Shown here: positions 41,745 to 52,770 of the stretch, in pieces
Numbering within the stretch: the first letter of the stretch is position 1
Layout: every line of letters starts with the position of its first letter
DNA from: Parapristionchus giblindavisi
Taxonomy: Eukaryota > Nematoda > Chromadorea > Rhabditida > Diplogasteridae
Reading direction: 5' to 3'
Length of the DNA: 64,000 nt
Assembly (NCBI GenBank): GCA_943737045.1
Contig: CALSFV010000005.1
Coordinates: 1,488,001-1,552,000, forward strand
Made by a program: the position numbers and the translations under genes
Notes under the pieces: model-generated
Told to the model about the DNA's origin: nothing
What the model saw: the letters and a program-made list of their open reading frames with translations, nothing else
Database searches by the model: none

Positions 41745-41886
41745 ATATCCATGAACGGTGGCAAATCGTTGGTCGATAAACGTGACGTCACAAGCATAGG
41801 CGGAGTCATTTGACGAGAATCCTCCGCCCTTTGTAAAGTTGTGACGTCACGTCTGTCGACAAACGGTTTGCCACCGTTCATGGATA
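41745..41886. repeat. Palindromic GTGACGTCAC element, copy 2
   Basis: TATCCATGAACGGTGGCAAA at the left and its inverse at the right, with GTGACGTCAC on both arms. Identical in layout to 54311-54443. Confidence 0.78.
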
Positions 41887-42181
41887 CTTCCTAAGATTAG
41901 AAAAGATCTCGCTTCGTCCGCTAACGACATCGCTCACTATGAATTACATTTTTTCTTTGAAAACAACATGTTTTACTAAAATAAAAAGATGACAATAAAC
42001 TCAATAATAGTTGAGCGATAACGTTATGGTAAGAAGAACCGAAAGGATAGAAATCTAATGTTAAGAAGCCGAGAAAAGAAAAGAATGTGGCGAGAATGTG
42101 AAAAAACGAGGAACGTTCTCTGTTTGTTCTTCGTTTTATGAGTTTTGAATAGAGTATAAGATAAGCCAATATGACTCATAC

Positions 42182-42312
42182 CTCCAAGAGCGGCAACAGA
42201 TCGACGTCGTCTTCGATCATGTTTGTCCATGGACGTCGGCGATAGTCATCCGTGTCAGCGGACGATTCCTCGCGCTTCATGGTCACGGCCACTGACGATA
42301 GTCCATGGTGCT
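42182..42312 (-). CDS. Candidate coding exon in the amplified spacer, copy A
   Basis: Bounded by acceptor ATTTCAG and donor GTATGA on the minus strand, 131 nt, open in one frame: contains MKREESSADTDDYRRRPWTN then MIEDDVDLLPLLE. The identical open exon recurs at 54739-54869, and a diverged, stop-containing version lies at 32550-32686. Neighbouring exons are not established. A possible terminal exon with an AATAAA signal lies about 0.5-0.7 kb further along the minus strand (41.45-41.6 kb). Function unknown. Confidence 0.35.
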
Positions 42313-43559
42313 CTGAAATGGATTTGACATTATCCAAAGTAATAGTTCAATAGTAAAAGGAATAGTTCAGTTTAGAATATGAATCTTAGACATGTGATAG
42401 AGAATTACCAACGGGAACGCGAGGGGAATATAGGATGCAAATGAATAAAAGAAGAAAAGGAACATGCAATAATAGATCAATAATCACGAGAGAAATAGAG
42501 AAGAAGAGAGAGGATAAGGAAGAGACATAGCCGAAAACGGCGGGAAAATCACCGGGAGTGACACAAAAAGGAAGAGAGGAATGAGAGATGTAGAGAGAAC
42601 ATGGCAAGATCATGGATATAGGGGATAGTTGGAGAGAGATGGAGAGAAGGAGAGATGGAGGAATGGAAAAGGAAAGGAAGAGGGAGAAGAATAGGAAGAG
42701 TCTGAACTATAGTAATTAAGAATAGAAAAACAAGAAAAAAAACGTAGCCAAAAGTAGTTCCATTTCAAAAAGAAGGTAAGCGACCTAGAATGGATACTCA
42801 ACCAACACTATTGATGGTAGACCATTGGCGAGAGCATTGTTTTCTTTCTCTTCACTCTCTCGTTTTCCCACACTCTCTCACTCCGTCTGCTCTTTTGTAT
42901 GTTAACACGCTCTCTCTAGAAGTGATGAAGCCGCGAGCAGGAGAGGAACAAGAATGAAAAAAGATCGACTTCGAAAAGGAAAGGAGCAGGGAGGCAATCG
43001 AAGAGCGACGAAACGGCCGAAGAAGAAAGAATAGAGTGGAAGAGACAGAGAAGTTAGGGAATAACCAATGAGTCAACAACACTATTGATGGTAGATCATC
43101 GAGGATGGCATATGTTTCCTTTCTCTGCACTCTCTCACTTTCCCACACTCTCTCACTCTGTCTGTACTCTCTCGCAGTTGCTCACTCTCCTCTATGATCA
43201 AAGAACGATCAAATAGTCAGGGATGACTCTAGGAACACGATCGATCATTCCTAACAATCCTTCTAGAACATCAACATCGAGCGCGTGAGCGAATGGGCGT
43301 GGTCATTGTTGATCCGCATATAAGACAACCTAATCCCGGTCATCGTCATTCATCGTCTCATCCCCTCTGCTCGACTCCTGCTCTCCTCGGCATAACTACA
43401 ACTCCGATGACCGTCTCTCTCTCAACTACCGGAGTACTCTCATCGGCATGTGGATTCGCCGTTCATCTACACACGGATCCGTCTTCTTGTTCAATGAGGT
43501 ATACTGTCCCATCCCTCCATTGTCGTATCGATTATCTTTCTGATATTTTTCTCATATCT

Positions 43560-43885
43560 TGTATAGGCAGACTTACCGTAGCCGCTGACTTACCGTATCC
43601 GCTGGCTTACCGTAGTTTCATCCGCATTCTTACTCTATCCGCTGACTTTACCGTATCCGCAGACTTACTGTAGCCGCTGACTTACTGTATCCGTTGAATT
43701 ATCGTAGTTTCATCCGCTGACTTACCGTATCCGCTGGCTTGCCGTAGTTTCATCCGCTGACTTACCGTATCCACTGACTTTCCGTAGTTTCATCCGCTGA
43801 CTTACTGTAGCCGCAGACTTACTGTAGCCGCAGACTTACTGTAGCCGCAGGCTTACTGTATCCGCTGACTTACCGTAGTATAGGA
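43560..43885. repeat. 17-bp minisatellite upstream of rack-1 pseudogene 1
   Basis: Units of CTTACCGTATCCGCTGA and variants (GTAGCCGCAGA, and a longer GTAGTTTCATCCGCTGA form). The second copy of the block has an expanded array. Confidence 0.85.
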
Positions 43886-44457
43886 ATATTTTAAATCACT
43901 CAATTAATTCCTCCTAGTACTTTTTTATCGAGCGACTTTGCGTATGCCGTTCTAACCGTATCCATCTCGCTCGATCGTCCCCATATCCCCACCTCTCTCC
44001 ATCGTCCCCATATCCCCACCTCTCTCTTACGGTACCGTAGCCCGCTTTAACCGTTGATGGGGTACTCCCGGTTTCGAGCAATTTATATGGCTCACCGGGT
44101 TTTCCCAATGTACGGCTGCGTGCGGTGTCGTGGATAGATTAGTGTAGTATTTCGTATTGCTTGCATGAGTATCTTGTATTAGCTCTTTACTTCTACAGTA
44201 GACATCTTTCATACTGTTGCCATTCTTTCTCTTACCATTATTCTCTCTGTTACTGTATATTCCACATTTCATTACACAATACTCTCACTAATGAGCAATT
44301 ATCAGTCTTTCTTTCCTCATCTCCTAGTCTCATCTCATCTCTTTTCTATGTTGCTCTTTGATCTTTGATCTTTACTCTGTCGTTCTTCGTCCTTCTTTCC
44401 TCCGTAACTATGAATTTGATATGCTTCCGGCTTGAGGTCACCGTATAGCCAACAATC

Positions 44458-44796
44458 ATGACTGACGAACAAATAAAACTGAAAGGAACCCTTGAGAGCC
44501 ACAACGGTTGGATCACCAAGATATCCACTACCTCCCAGAACGGCAAGACCACTGTCATCTCTGCCGCTCGTGGTACGTTTCTATTTTTAAGCTGATATTC
44601 TGTTTATTTTTTATTATATTGCTTTGTTAATTAAAAATACTTTCAGACAACACTGTCCTCGTTTGGGACGTCGACACCTATGCCTCCGACGATGTCTCCA
44701 TCGGACGTCCCCTCCGTTCCCTCACCGGACATCTCCGATGTAGTTATCTCTTCCGATGATATGTTCACCCTCTCTGGATCATGGGACAAGACCCTC
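44458..44796 (+). pseudogene. rack-1 5' fragment, copy 1
   Basis: Homology to rack-1 starts about 50 nt before the ATG, includes exon 1 (44458-44572), an intron 1 equivalent and part of exon 2 (from 44647), and ends at the segment encoding WDKTL. An 11-nt deletion near 44730 (in the segment for GHGHFVSD) shifts the frame, and the acceptor-like CAG upstream is CCG. Exon 1 keeps an open frame with several replacements (start MTDEQIKLKGTLESHNGW). Not expected to give a functional WD protein. Confidence 0.9.
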
Positions 44797-45153
44797 GTTC
44801 GTCTCTGTTCCGTTCTGTCTGTAAATCCAATATGTAAATCTTCCAAGTTTCTTCAGACCCCCTGCAGCCATTCTTGGTCGCTGCAATATCAACATCTGGG
44901 CTGAACGGTTCGGTTCACGGTTCAAGGACGACTCTATTCTGGATGGCGATGAATACGGATGTCAATCACCAATGGATGTTTTACTTTGGAAGTTACATGT
45001 CTCTCCTCGAATATCGTATTCAAAAATGCAAAAAGACGAGAAAATTGTGTGAAGTTGTGAACTTTGTTTTTAAGCTTTTAACTTATTTTTTAATTCATTT
45101 TCATTTGAACTTTTTGCACACATCTGCTCGATTATCAACTATTGCCGCATAGG

Positions 45154-45637
45154 TATCCATGATTTTGACAAACGATTTGTCGACAGTCGTGACGTCGCAA
45201 GGGGATCAAAGTTCAAAGTTCATCTTTGTTCTCGTTGCTGTGGACCAAAGAGTGGGCAGAAAAAATCTATGAATCTATGATATTCTCTTCTTCTACAGGT
45301 CTACTGTTTCGTCGATGGTCATCATCGTCGTTGATGGTCTACATTAACGGATTCAGAAGGCTACGTCGACTTTGGCGTCACTGGAATGAGCACTACTAAT
45401 ACTCGACTACTCGGTATCGTTGCTTAGAATGCTGCCATTCGAATTATCGAATAATTGTTTTCATTTAAGTGGCCGAATCGTCGGTTCATCAGCTTTTTCA
45501 TTGATGTCGTCAGAGGAAAACTCATCTTCGTCGGGAGATGCTGAATGTACTCGACGGACGTCTGAAGGTGGAAGGTGGACTCCGTATGCTTGTGACGTCA
45601 CGTTTATCGACAAACGGTTTGCCACCGTTCATGGATA
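45154..45637. repeat. Palindromic GTGACGTCAC element with longer interior
   Basis: Ends match the family, but the interior of about 400 bp is different and partly shared with 58.68-59.04 kb, where it lies outside such an element. It may be a larger parent form or a nested insertion. Confidence 0.55.
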
Positions 45638-46097
45638 CGGCGCCTTGTGCAATGTTCAAAAGTAACGAAAAGTGATACACTTAACTTTGTGATACTTTTG
45701 AACACAGATTATGGTAGAAAAAATGTTGAATCAATTGTAATCTATCGTTGTTCATATCGATTCTTCAATTGGTCGTCGTCGTTGTCTTCACGTGAATATC
45801 GTCAGGCCGTCATCGCTGATGAACTTCTCAATGATAGAAGATGTGAATAGCTGCAGAAGACATCTCTGTGACCGTCCAGACTTCCGCTGAGTCGCATGCT
45901 GGATTCCGTTTTAAGAAATAATAAAGATATTTGGGTGTGCTAAAGCTTGCAATCGGTGTCCAAGCCCGCACAGTTAAATGGGAGGAGTCAGAATCACTAT
46001 ATAAAAATGGTGATTCAAAATGGGGCGGAGCCATGAATCGGTATATAAGTACGGGAGTGTCTGAGTATATGTAGATCGTTTGACATACATTACAATA

Positions 46098-46174
46098 GGG
46101 ACCCATGGTCTAGTGGATAAGAGCTCGGACAATCAAACCGCCCGGTTGGTCGGCAAAGAGGTTCGATTCCCCGA
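46098..46174 (+). repeat. tRNA-like sequence, copy 3 (inverted)
   Basis: Plus-strand copy with intact A- and B-box-like motifs and upstream TATATAA at about 46040 and 45995. It lies in the inverted spacer block. Confidence 0.65.
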
Positions 46175-46888
46175 AGAAGATTAGCAAAAGATCAACACTC
46201 ACAACTTGGCCCAACTGTTTTTGCTATTTTTTCTTGACGTATTTCTGCTTTTTCTACGATAATTTCTAGTGCGCGACAGAGGTCCCGTTGAGCGATCGTG
46301 AACTAACTTATTTCATCGCCACACATATCTAAAATATAGATAAAGTATTGTACTTTCTGTTTGATGAAAATTAAACGAGTTTGAATATTTCATTACTTGG
46401 GTAAAACAAATCAATAGACCATTAAGTGACGATTACAGCATTTGAAATTTATGTACAATAGGAATGATGACAGTCTTTGAAATGAAATTTTAATTTGATT
46501 AAATTAGGTATGCATCCTAAATATGTGACTACATTTTAAATCAACATGTATTGAGTAGAAAAAGGAAGGAGATTGGAGGAAATTAGTATAATTATAATAT
46601 ATATAAACTCTTGAATATATAATATTCAAGCGTTTTAGACATATATTTTTCGACAAAATAATGTTACTAGTCAAGATCGTAGACTTATCCAATAATCTAA
46701 CTATCGCAACAAAAATATTAGTTGACTCTGTATGTAATTTATTAAAATTGTAACTGTAACTGTAAGAGAGCCTTATATTTATATATTTTATCTACATGCA
46801 CACGCATGCAACGACACATGAAAATGAATGTGATCAAAAATAAATAAGGCCTTGTTCGCGTCAAGTTATTTATTACAGTAATTTAGCA

Positions 46889-47287
46889 TTCTTTGCGTTT
46901 GTCTCGGTTGTGAGCGGTCCATCTCTCGTTCGTCTGTTCTACTCATACCGAATTATCATCAACAACGTAAAAGGATCCCCTCCTAGAAGACTATAGGCAA
47001 GTCAGGAGTGGTATGCCTATCATCAAGCAATTGTTGACGAAGTATTGAGCGAGGACTTCGTGGGTTATCTCTATCTAATTTTTCTCAATTCTGTTTCATG
47101 ATTCACTATTCGAAAAGGATCAAGTGTAGCGGCTTTGATTCTGAAGAACGTTTTAATTGCTGATCAGTAGATGAAGAAGATGACGATAATTATGCCCCTT
47201 GTATGGAACCTCAGCACGCCCAGACTAATCTGTCGTTTAGCGGCAACCATTCCCTCCCTAATGGTTATGTGCTTGATAAAGGTTAAT
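46889..47287. mobile_element. 399-bp insertion of unknown type with 9-bp target duplication
   Basis: Flanked by AATTTAGCA at 46880-46888 and 47288-47296, inside the inverted spacer copy; the uninterrupted sequence is visible in the parent spacer near 30095. I see no terminal inverted repeats and no poly-A. It carries an intron-containing gene fragment (next entry), so it moved as DNA rather than as a cDNA. Confidence 0.7.
46997..47286 (+). pseudogene. Gene fragment: two exons and a stop, unknown protein C-terminus
   Basis: Exon A 46997-47063 (acceptor CTATAG) encodes ASQEWYAYHQAIVDEVLSED and FV. An intron at 47064-47167 (GTTATC...GATCAG) joins in phase to exon B 47168-47286, which encodes DEEDDDNYAPCMEPQHAQTN and continues to GYVLDKG and TAA. 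I do not recognise the family. It looks like the 3' end of an ordinary host gene captured in the 399-bp insertion. Confidence 0.5.
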
Positions 47288-47895
47288 AATTTAGCAGGTT
47301 ATCATAATTATTGGTTTGAGAATCATATCATTATACTCGAGTTTATCAACTGAATACGACCTAGATAAATAAATAAATAAATATCTTTTCGCATATTTTT
47401 CGACATTTTCTTTCGAAATCTATGCCAGGACAACTATCAGAGTAATTAAGGGTTTTTATTTTATGAAAATTACAATTTTTAAAATTTTTCATTTTTTTTT
47501 TCAGTGAAGTTATGGATAAGTCTACGATCGTGACTATTAACATGATTTTGTCGGAAAATATATGTCGAAAACGCTTGAATATTATTATTTTACTAATTTC
47601 CTCCAATCTCCTTCCTTTTTTCTATCATTACATGTTGATTGAAAATGTTGCCACATATTTAGGATGCATACCTAATTTAATCAAATTAAAATTTCATTTC
47701 AATGGCTGCCATCATTCCTTTCGTAAATTTTAAATGCTACAGTAATCGTCACTTAATGGTCTATTGATTTGTTTTACCCAAGTAATGAAATATTCAAACT
47801 CGTTGAAAGCGCATTTTACATAAAGTACAATGATTATTGATATTGTCTATGTGAAGCCAAATAGAGGAGGACAAGATAGATGTTAGATTTATTTC

Positions 47896-47930
47896 AAGAC
47901 GTTTCGGTGATAATCACCATCATCAGTTGG
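47896..47930 (-). ncRNA. Hammerhead-ribozyme-like core in the Penelope-like element 3' region
   Basis: On the minus strand CTGATGA is followed by a perfect 5-bp hairpin (GGTGA, loop TTA, TCACC) and GAAAC. These are the two conserved boxes and helix II of a type I hammerhead. Hammerheads in Penelope-like elements are known and often have a very short helix III. I could not assign helix I, helix III or the cleavage triplet with confidence. Confidence 0.65.
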
Positions 47931-48082
47931 AATAATACCTACAAGGAAAAACCATGAGTCAAACAGATTGATGAGTGGTGATCAATGGGAAGAATGATAG
48001 CGAGATATGATGTTAAGGCGAGAGAGATAGTGAAGGGATAAGAGGTCAAGAGAGATAGGGCTAGATATGTTATGGGATGAGA

Positions 48083-48757
48083 TCAATAAGGTAGATCAAG
48101 GGAAGCAAGTGTGATAGGGGCTTGTTCTTTTGATTGTTCTAACCGGGAATTTATGGATGGATTGAGAGATGCGACATACATTGCCTCCGAGATCTGTCTA
48201 CGGGATGGGTTGGGTTCTCTATGAAGGATGTGACCGGTGAGGGTTAGTGGATTACCGTTATGAACAGTTAAAGAATGGATCGAGAAAGCACTAGAGGAGT
48301 ATGAGGGCATGGTTAGATTTGAGGCAGCACGACGATGTTCGGCGGCTCTACAATGTAAAGGACGACCCGTGTGACCTACATAAAACTCATTACAAATATC
48401 ACAGGTAATCTTATAAACAATTCCAGACAAATGGCAGCAACCAGACGTAGAAAGGGGACAAAAAATACAATTAGTTGGGTATCGACAAGTAGGCTTATCT
48501 AAGTATCTATTGTTTGAGAGCAATGAGAGTAATGAGGGAGGGGGCTTTTCTACAATTCTAACATCAATATTGGCCTTTTTGAATGCTTTTCTTATCTCGT
48601 TGGTGAAGTCATCAGTAACAAATGGAATGGAAAAGATGGGAGAATCTTTTTTCAACTTAGAAACTGGGGACTTGGGAAAATTTCTTCTTGAATATTGATT
48701 AAGATAGTATCCATTCTGTTGACATACCGTCAAAACGAGAGAAAACGACACAACCAT
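48083..48757 (-). pseudogene. Penelope-like GIY-YIG endonuclease region (224-aa open frame)
   Basis: The frame reads FSIPFVTDDFTNEIRKAFKK, which matches the linker after the RT in Penelope-like proteins, then cysteine pairs (CRYPTNCIFC), then GIVYKITCDIC, EFYVGHTGRPL and CRAAEHRRA. These correspond to the GIY, YIG (here YVG) and Arg/His motifs of the endonuclease. The catalytic RT core is missing because of the inversion and truncation, so the element is not autonomous. The frame runs to its natural stop at 48083. Alternative: another GIY-YIG retroelement clade, but the linker and the neighbouring RT piece favour Penelope. Confidence 0.85.
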
Positions 48758-49090
48758 CCTATTGTGCAGCGGTGTATTTTACGTAAAATACCGCATACCG
48801 TATACCACAAAGTGGCGCTCACAGTTAACATTGTGTCAGCTTTGTAATCAACATCAAACTGAATTCGAATTGTTTATCGTTCTTGATATGCGTTAAATTT
48901 TTCCGTTCTTTCTTGTATGGGAGTGATGACACAACCATGATGAATAAACACTGTTTAAAATTCTCGAAAATCTTAGGTAAACGTCTCGAAATTGAACAAT
49001 ATGGAAAAATAGGAGATTTTTCCGTATTTTCTCCCACAATCTCCTACAATAGGATGGTTGTGTCGTTTTCTCTCGTTTTGACGGTATATC

Positions 49091-49312
49091 TTGAGCCTTA
49101 TATTTACTCTCATTATAATGCCATTTCTAAACCTAAAAATATGTTTGGATGTCAATTCTGGTCGATTTCTAACAAAATGGTATCGTAAACCATCTAATAT
49201 GAATATTCTTATCAGTTCTCAATCTCATCATCCTCACCATATCAAAAAGAATATTGTATCTTCAACTATTCGAACTGCATTATCAGTGTCATCTAAGGAG
49301 TTCTATAAAGTA
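49091..49312 (+). pseudogene. Inverted RT fragment of the Penelope-like element
   Basis: Plus-strand reading contains FLNLKICLDVNSGRFLTKWY followed by RKPSNMNILISSQSHHP, typical of the sequence after the reverse-transcriptase palm in Penelope/LINE proteins (the YRKPT..HHP motif). It is oriented opposite to the GIY-YIG part and is cut off at the target duplication. Confidence 0.75.
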
Positions 49313-49415
49313 CATTGCTTTTCCTAATATTTTTGTGTGGCAATTTTAAGGAAAATAAGTTAGTTCAGTTCATGATCATTCTGCGGGACCTCTGTCGCAC
49401 ACCAGACGTTATCGT

Positions 49416-49604
49416 TTTCAAAAAAAGTGTATTTCGATAGAATCATTACTATGCAACAGTGAACTAATTTAATTACACCAACACATCATGGTTGCATCCC
49501 TTGATAAATTCTGTACATTGACTAAAAAGATCAGCTTGATTGATTTCCTGGATCAAAAGTTATTAAAAGTTGAAAAAGTGTCCCATGACTTTTTGGCTAC
49601 ACTG
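49416..49604. mobile_element. Right half of the same mariner-type MITE
   Basis: Matches the right half of the 52771-53163 element, ending in GGCTACACTG followed by TA. The left part is missing because the spacer joins it at about 49416. Confidence 0.8.
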
Positions 49605-50206
49605 TAACTTGACGCGAACAAGGCTAGACTCACTTACTATTCCATTTACAATTTGAATACTTTAAATCCAGAGTCAATCAATATTTTGTTGCGATTGTGA
49701 GAATATTGGATAAGTCTACGATCGTGACTATTAACATGATTTTGTCGGAAAATATATGTCGAAAACGCTTGAATATTATTATTTTACTAATTTCCTCCAA
49801 TCTCCTTCCTTTTTTCTATCATTACATGTTGATTGAAAATGTTGCCACATATTTAGGATGCATACCTAATTTAATCAAATTAAAATTTCATTTCAATGGC
49901 TGCCATCATTCCTTTCGTAAATTTTAAATGCTACAGTAATCGTCACTTAATGGTCTATTGATTTGTTTTACCCAAGTAATGAAATATTCAAACTCGTTGA
50001 AAGCGCATTTTACATAAAGTACATTGCTTTTCCTAATATTTTTGTGTGGCAATTTTAAGAAAAATAAGTTAGTTCAGTTCATGATCATTCTGCGGGACCT
50101 CTGTCGCACACCAGACGTTATCGTAGGGAGAGCAGAAATACATTAAGAAAAAATAGCAAAAACAGTTGGGCCAAGTTGTGAGTGTTTATCTTTTGCTAAT
50201 CTTCTT

Positions 50207-50283
50207 CGGGGAATCGAACCTCTTTGCCGACCAACCGGGCGGTTTGATTGTCCGAGCTCTTATCCACTAGACCATGGGTCCCT
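50207..50283 (-). repeat. tRNA-like sequence, copy 4
   Basis: Near-identical to copy 3 with both internal boxes intact, in the spacer copy interrupted by the Penelope-like element. Confidence 0.65.
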
Positions 50284-50892
50284 ATTGTAATGTATGTCAA
50301 ACGATCTACATATACTCAGACACTCCCGTACTTATATACCGATTCATGGCTCCGCCCCATTTTGAATCACCATTTTTATATAGTGATTCTGACTCCTCCC
50401 ATTTAACTGTGCGGGCTTGGACACCGATTGCAAGCATTAACAAACCCAAATATCTTTATTATTTCTTAAAAAAGAATCCAGCAGGCGCTTCAGCGGCAGT
50501 CTGGACGGTAGCGGAGTTGGCTTGTGGAGTGGAGTGGGCTTGTTCACATCTTCACTCTTTCATTGAGAAGTTCATCAGCGACGACGACCAATCGAAGAAT
50601 CGACATGAAAAAACGATAGATTACAATTCATTCAATAATTTTTCCTATCATAATCTGTGTTCAAAAGCTACGCAATGACAATTCGCCACTGTTTTATCAC
50701 AAAATAGATGAGCACGGTTTTTATCATTTCGTCACTTTTCAACATTGCACATATCCATGAACGGTGGCAAATCGTTGGTCGATAAACGTGACGTCACAAG
50801 CATAGGCGGAGTCATTTGACGAATATCCTCCGTTCGTTTGAGCAATCTTTGATCTTTGATCTCTCTGTATACTCCAGAAATGTCTATCTATA

Positions 50893-52321
50893 ACACGCTA
50901 TCTGAGAAAATCGACATAAGTGCGGTATCGATGAAAAATAGATTTTTCTGTTTTATGTATGATAATTACAGGCTCCATGAGTGCAGTCCACAGGTACTTG
51001 GAAATTCCTTCCAATTGAGAATTCACTTCAGGAGGTGACCACACCACGATTTGGCGCCTTTTCCTAAAAAGTTTCTTTCGTGTCCAATCGATTCAGGAGT
51101 TGGTGCACTCGACTCCTTGGCTAATTCTAAGAAACTATTGTCGAGGAGAGTTTTTCGATCAACGGACAACGAAGGCTGGAATTGGGAATTTTCGAAAAAA
51201 AATTCACATTAAATTAATTCTCACTATTTTCCCATGGCGAATGCAAATTTTTTATTTGCTCATTAGCTTCTCCATATTATATTACACCTTTAGTTTAAAA
51301 TTCATAATTTTTGAAAAATACAATTCATGTGAAATATTCATTTTTATAACGAACGTCGTGAATTATGGTGTGCTCCTACAGTAATCCCTAATCGGTTAAT
51401 TTGGTTTTTCGCTAGTTTTAAGCGTATTTTCAGCCCTTTTCTCTACAATGTTAGAGGTATTTGCCTATTCTGCACCATCGGAGTACAGTTGCACGGTATA
51501 TGTGATGATCACATTACTGATCGTACTTGTACTGTACTTGTACTGTAATTTACGTGCTCTCTCTTATTCTCTCATCAGTCTATAAAACCGATAAGAAAAA
51601 GTACGGAACGGCATAAGTATGGTAACTACTACGCAAGCTGGCTCGGATACGAAAGTGAATAAAATTTACAGTACATGTACGATCAGCAGTGTGATCATCA
51701 CATATACCGTGTAACTGTACTCCGATGGTGCAGAATAGGCATATACCTCTAACATTGTAAAGAAAAGTGCTGAAAAAACGCTTAAAACTAGCGAAAACCC
51801 AAATTAACCGATTAGGGATTACTGTAGGAGCACACCATAATTCACGACGTTCGTTATAAAAATGAATATTTCACATGAATTGTATTTTTCAAAAATTATG
51901 AATTTTAAACTAAAGGTGTAATATAATATGGAGAAGCTAATGAGCAAATAAAAAATTTGCATTCGTCATGAGAAAATAGTGAGAATTAATTTAATGTAAA
52001 ATTTTTTTCGAAAATTCCCAATTCCAGCCTTCGTTTTCCGTTGATCGAAAAACTCTCCTCATCAATAGTTTCTTAGAATTAGCCAAGGAGTCGAGTGCAC
52101 CAACTCCCGAATCGATTGTATACGAAATAAACTTTTTAGGAAAAGGCGCCAAATCGTGGTGTGGTCACCTCCTGAAGCGAATTTTCAATTGGAAGGAATT
52201 TCCAAGTACCGGTTAACTACACTCATGGAGCCGGTACTTATCATACATAAAACAGAAAAATCTATTTTTCATCGATACCAAAAAAATATCACAGTTGGTG
52301 AATTCTCTCAGATAGTGTTTT
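50893..52321. mobile_element. 1.43-kb foldback element with 5-bp target duplication
   Basis: Inverted arms of about 0.6 kb (about 50893-51505 and 51690-52321) flank a spacer of about 180 bp. The ends read ACACGCTATCTGAGA and, reversed, AAAACACTATCTGAGA. CTATA at 50888-50892 and 52322-52326 is the target duplication; the empty site is at about 40175. No convincing transposase ORF. Confidence 0.8.
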
Positions 52322-52770
52322 CTATACTATAGTATTGATTCCAAGATAGGAAGTGGTTCCTTCCCAGAGTGGGATCAGTGATAGAGCGGCCAGATGATCA
52401 GACGAGATCGATGGGCAGAGACGCAGAGAGTCATCGCGCGGGCTGAACCCGAAATAACACCACTATTGAGACGGGTTTCGGGAGGGAATAACTTCACAGA
52501 CAAAAAATGTGAAAAAATTAAAATTTAAAAAATAGTAATTTTCATAAAATAAAGACGCTGAATTCTAGTTCTCGTTATAATAGTTATAATAGTTCTAATA
52601 GTTCTAGTTATAATAGTTCTCCTGGCACAGATTTCGAAAGAAAAAGTAGAAAAATATGCGAAACCATGTATTCATTAATTAATTAATCTAGCCGTATTCA
52701 GTTGATAAACTGGACTATCTGATGCTCATACCAATAATTATGATAACCTGCTAAATTACGGTAATAAATA

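Larger units (their letters stand above)
38480..43230 (+). repeat. Amplified block, direct copy 1 (mspn-1 3' end plus spacer)
   Basis: Corresponds to about 28.1-33.7 kb, minus the 33-bp minisatellite and the 432-bp MITE, both present only in the 28-33 kb parent. It holds the tRNA-like copy 2, a palindromic GTGACGTCAC element and candidate exon copy A. At about 43.2 kb it passes into a block that leads to rack-1 pseudogene 1. Confidence 0.85.
45690..47510 (-). repeat. Amplified block, inverted spacer copy
   Basis: Reverse-oriented spacer from the tRNA-like region back to the segment with TCAGTGAAGTTAT, interrupted by the 399-bp insertion. At about 47.51 kb it abuts a direct copy, giving a head-to-head junction. 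Confidence 0.8.
47830..49304 (-). mobile_element. Penelope-like retroelement, truncated, 5'-inverted, with 10-bp target duplication
   Basis: The 1475-bp insert is flanked by ATAAAGTACA (47820-47829 and 49305-49314). The empty site is readable in the other spacer copies (for example near 50015 and 53575). Its minus-strand part (47830 to about 48765) encodes a GIY-YIG endonuclease region and ends in a hammerhead-like core. The remaining part (about 48770-49304) is inverted and carries, on the plus strand, reverse-transcriptase-like sequence ending near YRKPSN. About 40 nt are shared between the inverted ends (48722-48762 and 49046-49086). This 5'-inversion structure resembles twin-priming products of other retroelements. 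Confidence 0.85.
47512..50845 (+). repeat. Amplified block, direct spacer copy with Penelope insertion
   Basis: Direct copy containing the Penelope-like element (47830-49304). Its 49315-49430 stretch is joined to the right half of the mariner-type MITE (to 49604), after which the spacer starts again, so one more recombination join lies near 49416. It ends about 50845, just before the 1.43-kb foldback element. Confidence 0.8.

Noticed and set aside
44874..45152. Open frame shared by both rack-1-fragment blocks (VNHQWMFYFGSYMSLLEYRI)
   Set aside because: Shared because the blocks are duplicates; the initial ATG is not in a comparable position in the two copies, and no family is recognised.
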